This document shows, piece by piece, positions 27,396-36,632 of a stretch of 64,000 nt of DNA. Below the pieces are notes generated by a model that had not been told where the DNA came from, made no database searches, and saw only the letters and a program-made list of their open reading frames with translations. The first letter of the stretch is position 1. The number at the start of each line of letters is the position of its first letter. Source of the stretch: Fen-1258 sp964441505. GTDB lineage: Bacteria; Bacteroidota; Ignavibacteria; Ignavibacteriales; Melioribacteraceae. The translations under genes were made by a program, and so were the position numbers. The stretch covers positions 1 to 64,000 of the forward strand of contig CAYTUV010000005.1 in the NCBI GenBank assembly GCA_964441505.1, in the 5' to 3' direction.

Positions 27396-30300
27396 GAATA
27401 AAAACAATAAAAGTAATACCCAAGGAACACTGGAGTGTTATTAGTTTTTTAGAGATGATTAGCAAATCATATATTAAACCAAAAATAGAAAGCATTAAAA
27501 AAGAAATTGAAGCAAAGCCAAAACTAAGAGAATATTATTTTAGTGCATTTCAAAATATAAACTGTATTCTTAATCAAACAAATGAACAATTCTCTTGGAC
27601 CATCAGTAAAATTCAAAACTCATTAGAAACAAATAAAACAAAAAACTTTATGCAATTAATCGATGATTATGGACACTATTTGTTCAACTCATATTATTAT
27701 GTTTTTAGTGATGATAATGAATACTTAACTCCTATAGTCCCAGGGTTAGAAAATCTTAATATCTCCTTTACAGATTTTGAGACAGAATTTAAATTTATTT
27801 TACAAGACATATTTGATAAAAAATTACCTTGGAGGATTTATGGAAAAGATGATCAAGACTTATATTCTAATGTACTTACTTATGCTAGGCAAATTTTACC
27901 ATTGAAAGGCGGGATTACTCCTCATTATATAAAAAAAATAATTTCTGGTGAGTATGATTATGTTAAATTGCTAAGACCATATTTAGTAAATAATTTTCTT
28001 GGTAGTTTAAGTATTTTACATAAAAGAGAGGATTATAATGCTGGAAATGTTTCTGCAATTATTTATCCTTTGATTAGAGTTGGCGATGATTTTACGACAG
28101 TAAATGAAAATAATATCAGAGAAAATTTAATTGGTGCATTTGTACTTACTTCAATAATTCCAAATGTTTTTACAGATGATGTTGATCAACTAGAAACGAT
28201 ATTAAATTGTGATAGTGTTGATAAAGAACTTTTACTTGGATTAAAACCCCATATCAAATATTCCGCAAAGAATATAAAAACTGCGGTGTATGATGAAAAG
28301 AATAGATTTCCCATTAATAAAGAAAAAGTTAGAAAGGCTGCATCTAGGATAGTTGAAGCGGAATATTGTAAAAATTCATTACTTTTTTCACTCACAGTAA
28401 GTTGTAAAGAATCAATAAAAATTCCAGATGAAAAATTTCGTTCTGTTACTATTCACTTCGAAAATTTACGAAGAGAATTTGAATCAATTTTTCCGACTTC
28501 ACCAAATTTAAATCCAAAATATGTTTCCAGCCATAATAATCAAAATAATATAAATTACGAATTATTTAACAACCACTGCAAAGTTATAAATAATGTATTT
28601 AGTTCCAGTTCTAATTTGATCAATGAAAAATATGCTCTTTCAATATTGAAAGCTTTTAAGGTAATACTACCAGAGGTTTCAAATAATTTATCACAAATAA
28701 AATCTTACTATAGCGAAATAAATCTTAACGAAAAATACAAAATATCAATTTTTTCCGATAATTCAATAAGTACAAGTATACTTGAAGAATTACGGAAGAA
28801 TTTTAATAGCATTTGTGAAAGAGAAGAATTTGAATTACCTGATGGTGAAAATCCACAATTAATAATGATAAAAGATATGTGGATTAGGGACTATGCTATT
28901 ATTAAAAGTGGCAATTATAGTAAAGAAAAAGATTTTTTTAATATTTTTAATTTATTAGCAAACTTTAAATTTAGATCTATTTTTCTTTTAAAGAAAGAAG
29001 AAGTGTTTCTTCCAAGACCTGATTCAATACCGAAAGAATTTCATGATTTAATTTACACCTTTGCAGGTTTTTGGTTACTACAGAATATTTGTAAAATTTT
29101 TACAACACCGGATTTTATTAAATTAAAACGCTTTGAGGGAGGTGAATCTCATCTAGATTATATCTCATATTTTGGATACGATTCAACTTATATACAATCC
29201 ATAGTAAATAGTATTAAAGAATTAAGTCAGAATTCTGAAATTAATAATGAATCATTACTAGCAAAATCGGTAGTAAGAGCATTGAATTTTTATGGAATTG
29301 GATTGGGAAATTTTTTAAAAGCCATTGAGAATGTTAAAAAAACCGATAATAAATATTTAGTTACTAAAAATGAAAATACTGTATTCTCTTCTTTTTATAG
29401 AGAATACTTGAGAGAGGAGTTAGGTAACACTAGTGAATCGGAAAGTTTTCTTCGGATATTTAATGGAAAAATTCTAGGTCTTTCAATTGATTACAAGAAT
29501 GATTCGGACCAAAGCTCCTATCTTAGAGATTATAAAAGGGGCGTTAATATTGTATTGAATATTAGACCTCATAAAGGAACTAATATTATTATCTCATTTG
29601 AAGCGATTGAAAGTTATCAAAATATGCTTTTGTTGTTTGAAAAGGATACGATAATAGATGCTCAAAACAAAATTCAATTTAATGTTGAACTAACTCCTTG
29701 TCTATTTGCAAATAATTTTTCCGACTGTGCTAAACAAATTTTATGTTATTACAATTACATCAGTGTTGGAAATGAATTATCACCTTTCCCTAATAGTGAT
29801 GAATTGAAAGATTTAGTAAATGGAAAAATTTTCCATACTACAAAACAATCTAGCTTATCAAATCTAGAATTATTATGTGAACTGACAAAAGATCTTGCAT
29901 TTGAAGAAGAAAAGAAAAATGAAGATCTCCTTAAAAAGGAAAGGGAATTAAAGAAAGCTTGGGCCCATACAATAGGAAATAATTTAAGATATCTTAGTGG
30001 GCTATCAAATTGGTCCAATAAACAATTAAACTATTTAATTAATTCTAATTCAGAAATCTCATCCAACCCCTCTATTCTGAAGATATCTAAATGGATTGAT
30101 AAATTAGAGAGAGAATCCAATCTGCTTTATGATTCCAATGAAGCATTATATCGGTTTGAAAGAGAAGATATTATTTATGATAAGGATATAGGTGGACAAT
30201 ATTCATTAGAAAGTCCTTGTGTTAATGCATTTTTCAGAGTTTTTCTTTCATACATTTATAAAATAGAAGATGGGAAGCCAGAATTTAAAGATTATTTAAT

Positions 30301-30952
30301 ACCATACTGTGGCTTTGATCTAAACGAATTTACTGATAGAAAACATTATGTTATAGGGTTAGAAGATTTATACGGAAATCTTGAAATAGCTAAACTAGAA
30401 AATCCTGAGGAAAAGGCTACGATAGAAAAATTTTTAATGGAGCAAAGTAAATTGGATTTTACATTTACAAAACTAATTAACAGTTGTTCAGATAAAATTG
30501 AAAGTTTATTTGAGAAAGAAGACAAGCTTACACTAGAACATTTGGTCAACTTTTTGATTGACCCTATTATTGATAATATCAGTCTTTTTGAAAGCGTAGA
30601 AATCAAAATAGATCCAAGTTTTAGGACTAATAATTATGTTGCATGGAGTGTAATCGGTTTTATGTTCCAAGAAATTTGGTCAAATGTAATAAAATATTCA
30701 GGTAAAGATGATTTTGGAAAACGATCCTTTAAATTAATAATTGATTCAAATGAAAGAGAGAACAGCTTTTATTTAGAAAATACTACGAATAATGTCGATG
30801 AAACATTTAGTAGTAAGAGAACCAGTGGGCAATATGCAATCAAAATGTATATACCTTCTTTGCTCGGAGCAAAAAAAGTAGAGGATTTAAAAGTTGATAC
30901 TTTTTTTGAAAATAAAAAATTCTATATCAAAGCGAAAAGAGTATTACAATGA
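27392..30952 (+). CDS. Giant soluble histidine-kinase-like protein (1186 aa)
   Basis: The frame starts with TTG 27392 inside the TGA of the permease (TTGA overlap). No membrane helix or signal peptide is seen. The first ~820 residues match no domain I recognise. Residues ~830-900 have a coiled-coil lead (EEEKKNEDLLKKERELKKAW) and the phospho-acceptor-like HTIGNNLRYLSGLS with His859. The C terminus contains an N-box-like EIWSNVIKYS (Asn1098) of the GHKL ATPase fold and a TSGQYAIKMYIPS region. It may autophosphorylate and feed the receiver proteins encoded next. The G-boxes are weak, so activity is inferred. Confidence 0.6.
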   Translation: MRIKTIKVIPKEHWSVISFLEMISKSYIKPKIESIKKEIEAKPKLREYYFSAFQNINCILNQTNEQFSWTISKIQNSLETNKTKNFMQLIDDYGHYLFNSYYYVFSDDNEYLTPIVPGLENLNISFTDFETEFKFILQDIFDKKLPWRIYGKDDQDLYSNVLTYARQILPLKGGITPHYIKKIISGEYDYVKLLRPYLVNNFLGSLSILHKREDYNAGNVSAIIYPLIRVGDDFTTVNENNIRENLIGAFVLTSIIPNVFTDDVDQLETILNCDSVDKELLLGLKPHIKYSAKNIKTAVYDEKNRFPINKEKVRKAASRIVEAEYCKNSLLFSLTVSCKESIKIPDEKFRSVTIHFENLRREFESIFPTSPNLNPKYVSSHNNQNNINYELFNNHCKVINNVFSSSSNLINEKYALSILKAFKVILPEVSNNLSQIKSYYSEINLNEKYKISIFSDNSISTSILEELRKNFNSICEREEFELPDGENPQLIMIKDMWIRDYAIIKSGNYSKEKDFFNIFNLLANFKFRSIFLLKKEEVFLPRPDSIPKEFHDLIYTFAGFWLLQNICKIFTTPDFIKLKRFEGGESHLDYISYFGYDSTYIQSIVNSIKELSQNSEINNESLLAKSVVRALNFYGIGLGNFLKAIENVKKTDNKYLVTKNENTVFSSFYREYLREELGNTSESESFLRIFNGKILGLSIDYKNDSDQSSYLRDYKRGVNIVLNIRPHKGTNIIISFEAIESYQNMLLLFEKDTIIDAQNKIQFNVELTPCLFANNFSDCAKQILCYYNYISVGNELSPFPNSDELKDLVNGKIFHTTKQSSLSNLELLCELTKDLAFEEEKKNEDLLKKERELKKAWAHTIGNNLRYLSGLSNWSNKQLNYLINSNSEISSNPSILKISKWIDKLERESNLLYDSNEALYRFEREDIIYDKDIGGQYSLESPCVNAFFRVFLSYIYKIEDGKPEFKDYLIPYCGFDLNEFTDRKHYVIGLEDLYGNLEIAKLENPEEKATIEKFLMEQSKLDFTFTKLINSCSDKIESLFEKEDKLTLEHLVNFLIDPIIDNISLFESVEIKIDPSFRTNNYVAWSVIGFMFQEIWSNVIKYSGKDDFGKRSFKLIIDSNERENSFYLENTTNNVDETFSSKRTSGQYAIKMYIPSLLGAKKVEDLKVDTFFENKKFYIKAKRVLQ

Positions 30953-32949
30953 AAAAAAACTGGCAAATATTTCATTTAGAAGATCAACCCAGCAAAAGTG
31001 ATTACGCGGTGATTTCGATTTCTGATAAAATTTTATCTTGTTTTAAGACAGAAAAGATAATTAATGGGAAAAACGTTTCTCTAAAAAGTTTATTAGAAAG
31101 CGGTGGACATGTATTTGGAGAAGACGATTTTTATTGGGAATCAGAAGATGTTTTTAATAAGGTTGAAGAGAAGAAAAATGAAAAAGAATATTTTATTTCT
31201 ACACAAAAAAGAAGGATAATTAATAAAAATGATCCATATGATTATAGATTTCCTATATATTACATTGCGACTACTTTATCTAATGGGTGGAGTTTTGTTG
31301 AAAGTTTCATAGAAAAGCATAATGTTGACATTATTTTTCTTGATATAAAATTACATGAAATGGCTAAAACCAACACTGCACTTGATAGAATTGATCGGAT
31401 AATTCTAGAGGAATACTTAATGAAATTGAGTAATTCTAAAGATGTATTTTCTACAAGAAATTTAGATGCATTTAGAGAAATGGGCGGGATTATTGTTTTT
31501 GGAAAAATTATGAGAAGCTTAAAAAAAATAAAACGAAAACCAATTGTTGTCATTCAAACAGCTTCTACTGTAATTGACCAGTATTCTTCATTTGAATTTG
31601 CTTTTCCGGATGATGTAATAGTAATAAGAAAAATTCAAAATGCAAATGGAGGTAACCAAACTTCATTTTATGATCAGATTATTGAAAGAAGAATAATTAA
31701 AATGTTAGAAAAAGGTGAAATATCAGCCAATAAACTTGGGGTGTGTTTAATAAAGATTATGCAGTTACTACCTTCAGAAAAGGTTGAAGATTACAATGAA
31801 ATAATAAATACTAGTTTGGATTCAACAACTGAGGGATGGGTGTTTGGAGCTTTATTCCCTTGGATTGCCAAGGAAATTTTACAATGTGAAAATAAAAAAG
31901 ATTTGCTTGAAATTATTAAACCTATTCAAAAATTTTGTCATCAGAACGATTGGACATATGAGCTAAATCAATTTTTCGAACGTCTTCCTCTTAGATTTTT
32001 AACTCACCCTCATCCTAACAATAGACAAACTTCATTAGAAGAATTTTTTGAAGAAGAAATAGAATGGAATGGAAAGCTTGACGAATTAATTAATAGTGGT
32101 TTAGAAGAAAACATTAGGAAAATAATATTTGATAAAACTCCCAGTTTTATTCTTGAAGCAATTAAGGACCCCGAGAAAAAACTTAGTTATCGTCCGATAA
32201 TTACTTTCTCAAAATATTTAGAAAAGATACCATTCGAAAATAAAACTATACTTGAACATATGAAGGTATATGCCGAAGTTAAAAATCCGCAAAATCCTTG
32301 CCTTGTTGATAAAGATTTGTGTAAAAAAACTGAATGTAATGCTTATTGGCTTTGCAAGCTCGAAAATATAAAAGAAAAATTCAAAGGAGATCCTTTAACT
32401 AAAGTTTTAGAAATAATTAATTCTTCTAAAGACAAATTCCCTGGAATACCTATTTCAATTATAGATAAACTTTCTATTCCTGAAGAAATTATTGGATCAC
32501 CTAATAAAATTGAAATTGTAAAATATGGTAACAATTTCCAGATAAGTATTGCGAACGAAGTAAAACTAGAAAGATGCTATACTGCGTGGGACTTGCTACA
32601 AGAATTATTTGAAAACATTATATTATTAACGCAAGAGAAATGTGGAAAAGAAGGAAAAAGTCCTGAGATTAAATTCGATGTCCAATATTCACCTGGACAT
32701 AAGAAATTACTTCTAATTATAAAAAATAATATTGATTTCATTAATCTTCAGAAACATTTTATTGGTATAGGAACTTTCGACAGATGTCTTAAGTCTATGA
32801 AATTTTGGTCGAAGATCTATATTTGTTCTCAAAAACAGATACGAAATATTTTTTTATCTGATGATATTGAATCTTATCGTGAGTTAGAACAATCTATAGA
32901 TGGTACTTTATATATCATTTTATTATCAACGGAAGAGAAGGTAAAATGA
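30949..32949 (+). CDS. Divergent receiver-domain protein with Cys cluster (666 aa)
   Basis: The N terminus WQIFHLEDQPS and the strand DIIFLDIKL (acceptor Asp132) followed by PIVVIQTAST match a receiver fold. About 80 residues are inserted between the first acidic pair and the acceptor. The middle region is unknown. Near residue 455, C-x7-C-x4-C-x5-C (in NPCLVDKDLCKK and ECNAYWLCKL) could bind zinc or Fe-S. The C-terminal ~120 residues (WDLLQELFENIIL, HKKLLLIIKNN) faintly resemble a degenerate GHKL ATPase. Starts 4 bp inside the kinase-like gene. Confidence 0.55.
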   Translation: MKKNWQIFHLEDQPSKSDYAVISISDKILSCFKTEKIINGKNVSLKSLLESGGHVFGEDDFYWESEDVFNKVEEKKNEKEYFISTQKRRIINKNDPYDYRFPIYYIATTLSNGWSFVESFIEKHNVDIIFLDIKLHEMAKTNTALDRIDRIILEEYLMKLSNSKDVFSTRNLDAFREMGGIIVFGKIMRSLKKIKRKPIVVIQTASTVIDQYSSFEFAFPDDVIVIRKIQNANGGNQTSFYDQIIERRIIKMLEKGEISANKLGVCLIKIMQLLPSEKVEDYNEIINTSLDSTTEGWVFGALFPWIAKEILQCENKKDLLEIIKPIQKFCHQNDWTYELNQFFERLPLRFLTHPHPNNRQTSLEEFFEEEIEWNGKLDELINSGLEENIRKIIFDKTPSFILEAIKDPEKKLSYRPIITFSKYLEKIPFENKTILEHMKVYAEVKNPQNPCLVDKDLCKKTECNAYWLCKLENIKEKFKGDPLTKVLEIINSSKDKFPGIPISIIDKLSIPEEIIGSPNKIEIVKYGNNFQISIANEVKLERCYTAWDLLQELFENIILLTQEKCGKEGKSPEIKFDVQYSPGHKKLLLIIKNNIDFINLQKHFIGIGTFDRCLKSMKFWSKIYICSQKQIRNIFLSDDIESYRELEQSIDGTLYIILLSTEEKVK

Positions 32950-34394
32950 ATATAATCTTATTAGATGAAGGGAATCACTCTATTAATATAAGCGGTATTA
33001 CAAAATACAATTCAGTACTAGATTATTTGAAAAATAATTATAAAACTAATTCATCAAATAATATTTTTATAATTCATACTTCTGATTCTATCTGGGAGCA
33101 ACAGACAATTACACAAATTGATAAATCATTTAGAACAAAAGAATTTTTGAAATATGACAATCTTATGATGTTCCTTTATAAATACTATTTAACAAACAGA
33201 TTTATTTTTTTTAGTGGCGGGACAACATCTTACAAAAATAAAATCAATAGTTATTCTTATCAGAATTTATTCGAAGATCTTTCTAATACACTACAAAAGG
33301 AAAAACATTGGATTCCTTTAAGTATTAGTCAAGTTGAAAGTTCTTTGGATTGGGATAAGATTAAAATTGGATCCATTAATAATGAAACATTTATTAAAGA
33401 TTTTATAAAAGAAAGCAAAGAGAAATTAAATTTTTTAATAGTTGCGTTAGATATGCTTATACAAGGTTATCTTGCTATTCAGGCCCCAAAATATTTGTTT
33501 GGTGGCGAGAGCAACATTGAAGTTGAAGCCCAAAAAGTCATTAAAGAGAATAACCTTTTTGCTAATGGTAAGGAAGTAGCCGAAAAAAGGACTGCCTTTG
33601 ATAAGATAGTTAATTCGAAAAATAATTTAGAAGATCCTGAACCTTATTGGTTTGATGTTTTAAGAGAAGAAGTAGAAAAAATTAATACTATCGATTTAAA
33701 GATAAAATACAACCTTAAGAAGGACTCTTCTATTTTATTGTTATGGAAAATATTACGCGGAGATTGTTCGGATAAAGGTGATGGTGTTAAGAAAATTCCA
33801 AAGGATCAAGAAAGTTGGACAAAGTTAGTATTATCAGTTCACAAAGAATGTCATAATATTATGATAGAACAAAAAAAAAGTTTGATCGAGGAATTTGAAA
33901 ATAAAAGATCATTACTTAATCACGATTTAGTAAAGAATGCATTTCTATTAAAAATGGGTGAATTAAATAAAAACTTAGATTTGAAAACCAGGAGTATGTT
34001 TATTTATGATTACCTTAAACATATTTCTAATGAGAAAGTAATAGTTGATGAAGTATTTCAAGCGCGATATGAGAGTGTTGTATCTGCAACAAAAAGATGG
34101 CCTGAAGTAAAATCAAAAGTCGAATCGTTTTTATTAAATGATATAAATGAATTTGAATTTGAACCAACAGCTGAATTTGAAAATCTAAGAAATCAATTAA
34201 TCGGAATAGATGATTGTATAGTTAATAGAATTGACATGTTTATTAATAATATCAAGTCATATGTACATTTAACAGATGATGAATTGAATAAAAACTTGTT
34301 TGATTTTTGGAAAAATGCAGATGATCTACACCAATTAATAAGCGCTCTTCATATGATTAAATTACCTAATAAATATTTCGACATAATTATTTAA
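32946..34394 (+). CDS. Unknown protein of the signalling operon (482 aa)
   Basis: It overlaps the preceding gene by 4 bp (ATGA) and the next by 1 bp. The first ~110 residues alternate beta-strands and helices (MNIILLDEGN, NIFIIHTSD, RFIFFSGG), which may be a degenerate receiver-like fold. The remainder is helical and charged. Charged and aromatic motifs such as VSATKRWPEVK give no family hit from memory. Confidence 0.6.
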   Translation: MNIILLDEGNHSINISGITKYNSVLDYLKNNYKTNSSNNIFIIHTSDSIWEQQTITQIDKSFRTKEFLKYDNLMMFLYKYYLTNRFIFFSGGTTSYKNKINSYSYQNLFEDLSNTLQKEKHWIPLSISQVESSLDWDKIKIGSINNETFIKDFIKESKEKLNFLIVALDMLIQGYLAIQAPKYLFGGESNIEVEAQKVIKENNLFANGKEVAEKRTAFDKIVNSKNNLEDPEPYWFDVLREEVEKINTIDLKIKYNLKKDSSILLLWKILRGDCSDKGDGVKKIPKDQESWTKLVLSVHKECHNIMIEQKKSLIEEFENKRSLLNHDLVKNAFLLKMGELNKNLDLKTRSMFIYDYLKHISNEKVIVDEVFQARYESVVSATKRWPEVKSKVESFLLNDINEFEFEPTAEFENLRNQLIGIDDCIVNRIDMFINNIKSYVHLTDDELNKNLFDFWKNADDLHQLISALHMIKLPNKYFDIII

Positions 34395-35914
34395 TGAAAA
34401 ACACCACGAAAATATTGTTTATTGATGATCAATGGTGTCAACCTGAAGAGAGAAATACTATTATTGCAGCTTTTGGTTCTTTGTTAACAAAAGACGCACC
34501 TTGTGAATTTTTCTATGAAACCGCAGAAATATCTCCGAACAAATTTTCAACCGAAACAGTTCTAAGGAAAATTAGTGAAATTGAAACCCTTGATGTTATT
34601 ATACTGGATATAATGTTTGGAAGTAATACTAATAGATTTGGTTTAGAAATACTTGATTCAGTAAGAAGTAAATATCCTCTGTTGCCGATATTTATGATGA
34701 CATCCGTTGAGAATGATCTGGATGTTCTTGAAAGATCTATGGAACTTGGGGCAAACGAGTATCTTGTCAAAAGACCCACAGTTGAAGAATTAGAAAATTT
34801 GCTCAGAATTTATACGAATCCAAATGTTTTTGAATCAGATTATGCATTGTGGGGAAATTCTGAAAGTATTAGAAAAGTACGATCTCAAATCGTTCGTGTT
34901 GCAGCAAGTGGTTCGGCTTCTGTATTAATTAGGGGTGAAAGTGGAACGGGTAAAGAATTAGTTGCCAGATCAATCCACAGACAAGGTCCGAGAAAAAAAT
35001 ATCCATTTATTGATAAAAATTGTGCACATTCAAAATCAGAACTATTAGATGATGATCTTTTCGGACACGAAAAAGGAGCTTTTACTGGCGCAGAAAGACA
35101 ATTAATGGGTAGAATTGAAAGAGCTAATAAGGGGATTCTCTTTTTAGATGAAATAGGAAGTATGCCACTTGAATTACAAGGAAAGCTGTTACGGATTCTT
35201 GAAACCAAAACCTTTCAAAGACTCGGTGGAAGCCAGAATGTTATTGTTGACTTTCAATTGATTACAGCAACTAACCAGGATATTTCTTCCCTGCTAGAAA
35301 GTGGTCATATTCGAAATGATTTTTTCTTTCGAATAAAACAGTTCGAAATTAATGTTCCCCCCTTGCGTGAAAGGAAAGAAGATATCCCGATTCTAGCAGA
35401 GTTATTTCTTAAAAAATTTAAAAATGGTACAGGTGCATCATATAGAGCTAATTTAATAAGTAGTGAAGCTATGAATAATCTTGTATATTATAATTGGCCA
35501 GGAAATGTAAGAGAATTAAAAAATGTTGTTGAAAGAGCAGTTATTATTTCAAAAGAAGAGGTGATAGAAATAACACATCTTCCACCTGAGATTTCCCAAA
35601 TTTCTGTTAATAATAGCAAAATTTCATCAATGACTGTTTTAGATTTTTTATTAGATCAAAATCCGGTAATATGGCCTGAACAAAGGATTATTTCTGAACT
35701 GAAACTTTTGATTCAAGCTAAGGAACGAATTAAATCTTATAAAGGAAACCAGTGGAAAGCAGAATTTATGAGATTAATGTTCCCTGAGAATAAGGCGCAA
35801 AGTGCAAAGGGTTTTAATGATTTAATTCGTAGATTGACTAAAGGTCCGTGGGGATTTCCAGAAGTTGAGAAAAATCATACAATTAACGAAATGATCAACA
35901 ATTTATTATCATAA
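34394..35914 (+). CDS. NtrC-type response regulator (receiver + AAA+ sigma-54 activator)
   Basis: The receiver spans residues ~1-140, with acidic pair IDD, acceptor Asp72 in ILDIMF, and Lys in LVKRP. The AAA+ domain (about 155-390) has Walker A GESGTGKE, the sigma-54 loop GAFTGA, Walker B FLDEIGS and NVRELKN. The last ~110 residues do not look like a Fis-type HTH; they contain KGFNDLIRRLTKGPWG instead. Retention of GAFTGA implies contact with sigma-54 RNA polymerase. The kinase-like protein two genes upstream is the natural partner. Confidence 0.85.
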   Translation: MKNTTKILFIDDQWCQPEERNTIIAAFGSLLTKDAPCEFFYETAEISPNKFSTETVLRKISEIETLDVIILDIMFGSNTNRFGLEILDSVRSKYPLLPIFMMTSVENDLDVLERSMELGANEYLVKRPTVEELENLLRIYTNPNVFESDYALWGNSESIRKVRSQIVRVAASGSASVLIRGESGTGKELVARSIHRQGPRKKYPFIDKNCAHSKSELLDDDLFGHEKGAFTGAERQLMGRIERANKGILFLDEIGSMPLELQGKLLRILETKTFQRLGGSQNVIVDFQLITATNQDISSLLESGHIRNDFFFRIKQFEINVPPLRERKEDIPILAELFLKKFKNGTGASYRANLISSEAMNNLVYYNWPGNVRELKNVVERAVIISKEEVIEITHLPPEISQISVNNSKISSMTVLDFLLDQNPVIWPEQRIISELKLLIQAKERIKSYKGNQWKAEFMRLMFPENKAQSAKGFNDLIRRLTKGPWGFPEVEKNHTINEMINNLLS

Positions 35915-35936
35915 TTAATCTCATTGAGAAAATACT

Positions 35937-36632
35937 ATGGTTAGATATAAACTAATAGTAATTTCAGATGTTTTAAGTCATAATTCTGGATGTTTATCAA
36001 AATCTGTTTTTCAATTGTATGATACTTTATATAACTATAAGGATTTTTATCCTTCCGAATATGATATTGCTTCCCACATCGATTTAGAAAAAGTACTAAG
36101 TGAACTTAGTCCTTCATGCAAGAAAATAATAAGTTTTAAAATTGACTATGATTTGTACCGAACCAACAATTCAATAATACCCAGTTTTCATATAACTGAT
36201 ATAAATTTTATAAATTTCCCAAAAACTCAATTAGATTATCAAGTATTTCATTATTTGATTTCATTGGAGATAAAAAACTTATTTTATCACAATTTCATAA
36301 GAAAATATTCTCATGACCACGAGAGAGATCTTGTTAATTCCAAAATTGGTTTGCTAAAATGCTATTGTGATAATTATAAAATTATCAGCTCAATTGAATT
36401 AGATAAAATCAAGAGTGAATCTGTTATAATACTAGGTACACTTCTAAATGAATTTAAGGATGATAATAATGATTTACAACTTTCGGAAGAGATAGCATAT
36501 TATCGCGCTGTTATTGAGCACTTGATAAAGTTGATCAATAATCTCAGTAATAATTCAGAAAAGGCATTGTGCGTTTCAATTTCCGAACACATAAAAATCA
36601 TTTTTGAATTAATATCGTGTTATAGTAAATGA
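35937..36632 (+). CDS. Unknown protein of the signalling operon (231 aa)
   Basis: No recognised domain. It opens with MVRYKLIVISDVLSHNSG, a possible beta-strand-loop start, and is otherwise mostly helical. It overlaps the downstream gene by 4 bp, so it is cotranslated with the receiver-HD-APH protein and may be its partner. Confidence 0.6.
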   Translation: MVRYKLIVISDVLSHNSGCLSKSVFQLYDTLYNYKDFYPSEYDIASHIDLEKVLSELSPSCKKIISFKIDYDLYRTNNSIIPSFHITDINFINFPKTQLDYQVFHYLISLEIKNLFYHNFIRKYSHDHERDLVNSKIGLLKCYCDNYKIISSIELDKIKSESVIILGTLLNEFKDDNNDLQLSEEIAYYRAVIEHLIKLINNLSNNSEKALCVSISEHIKIIFELISCYSK

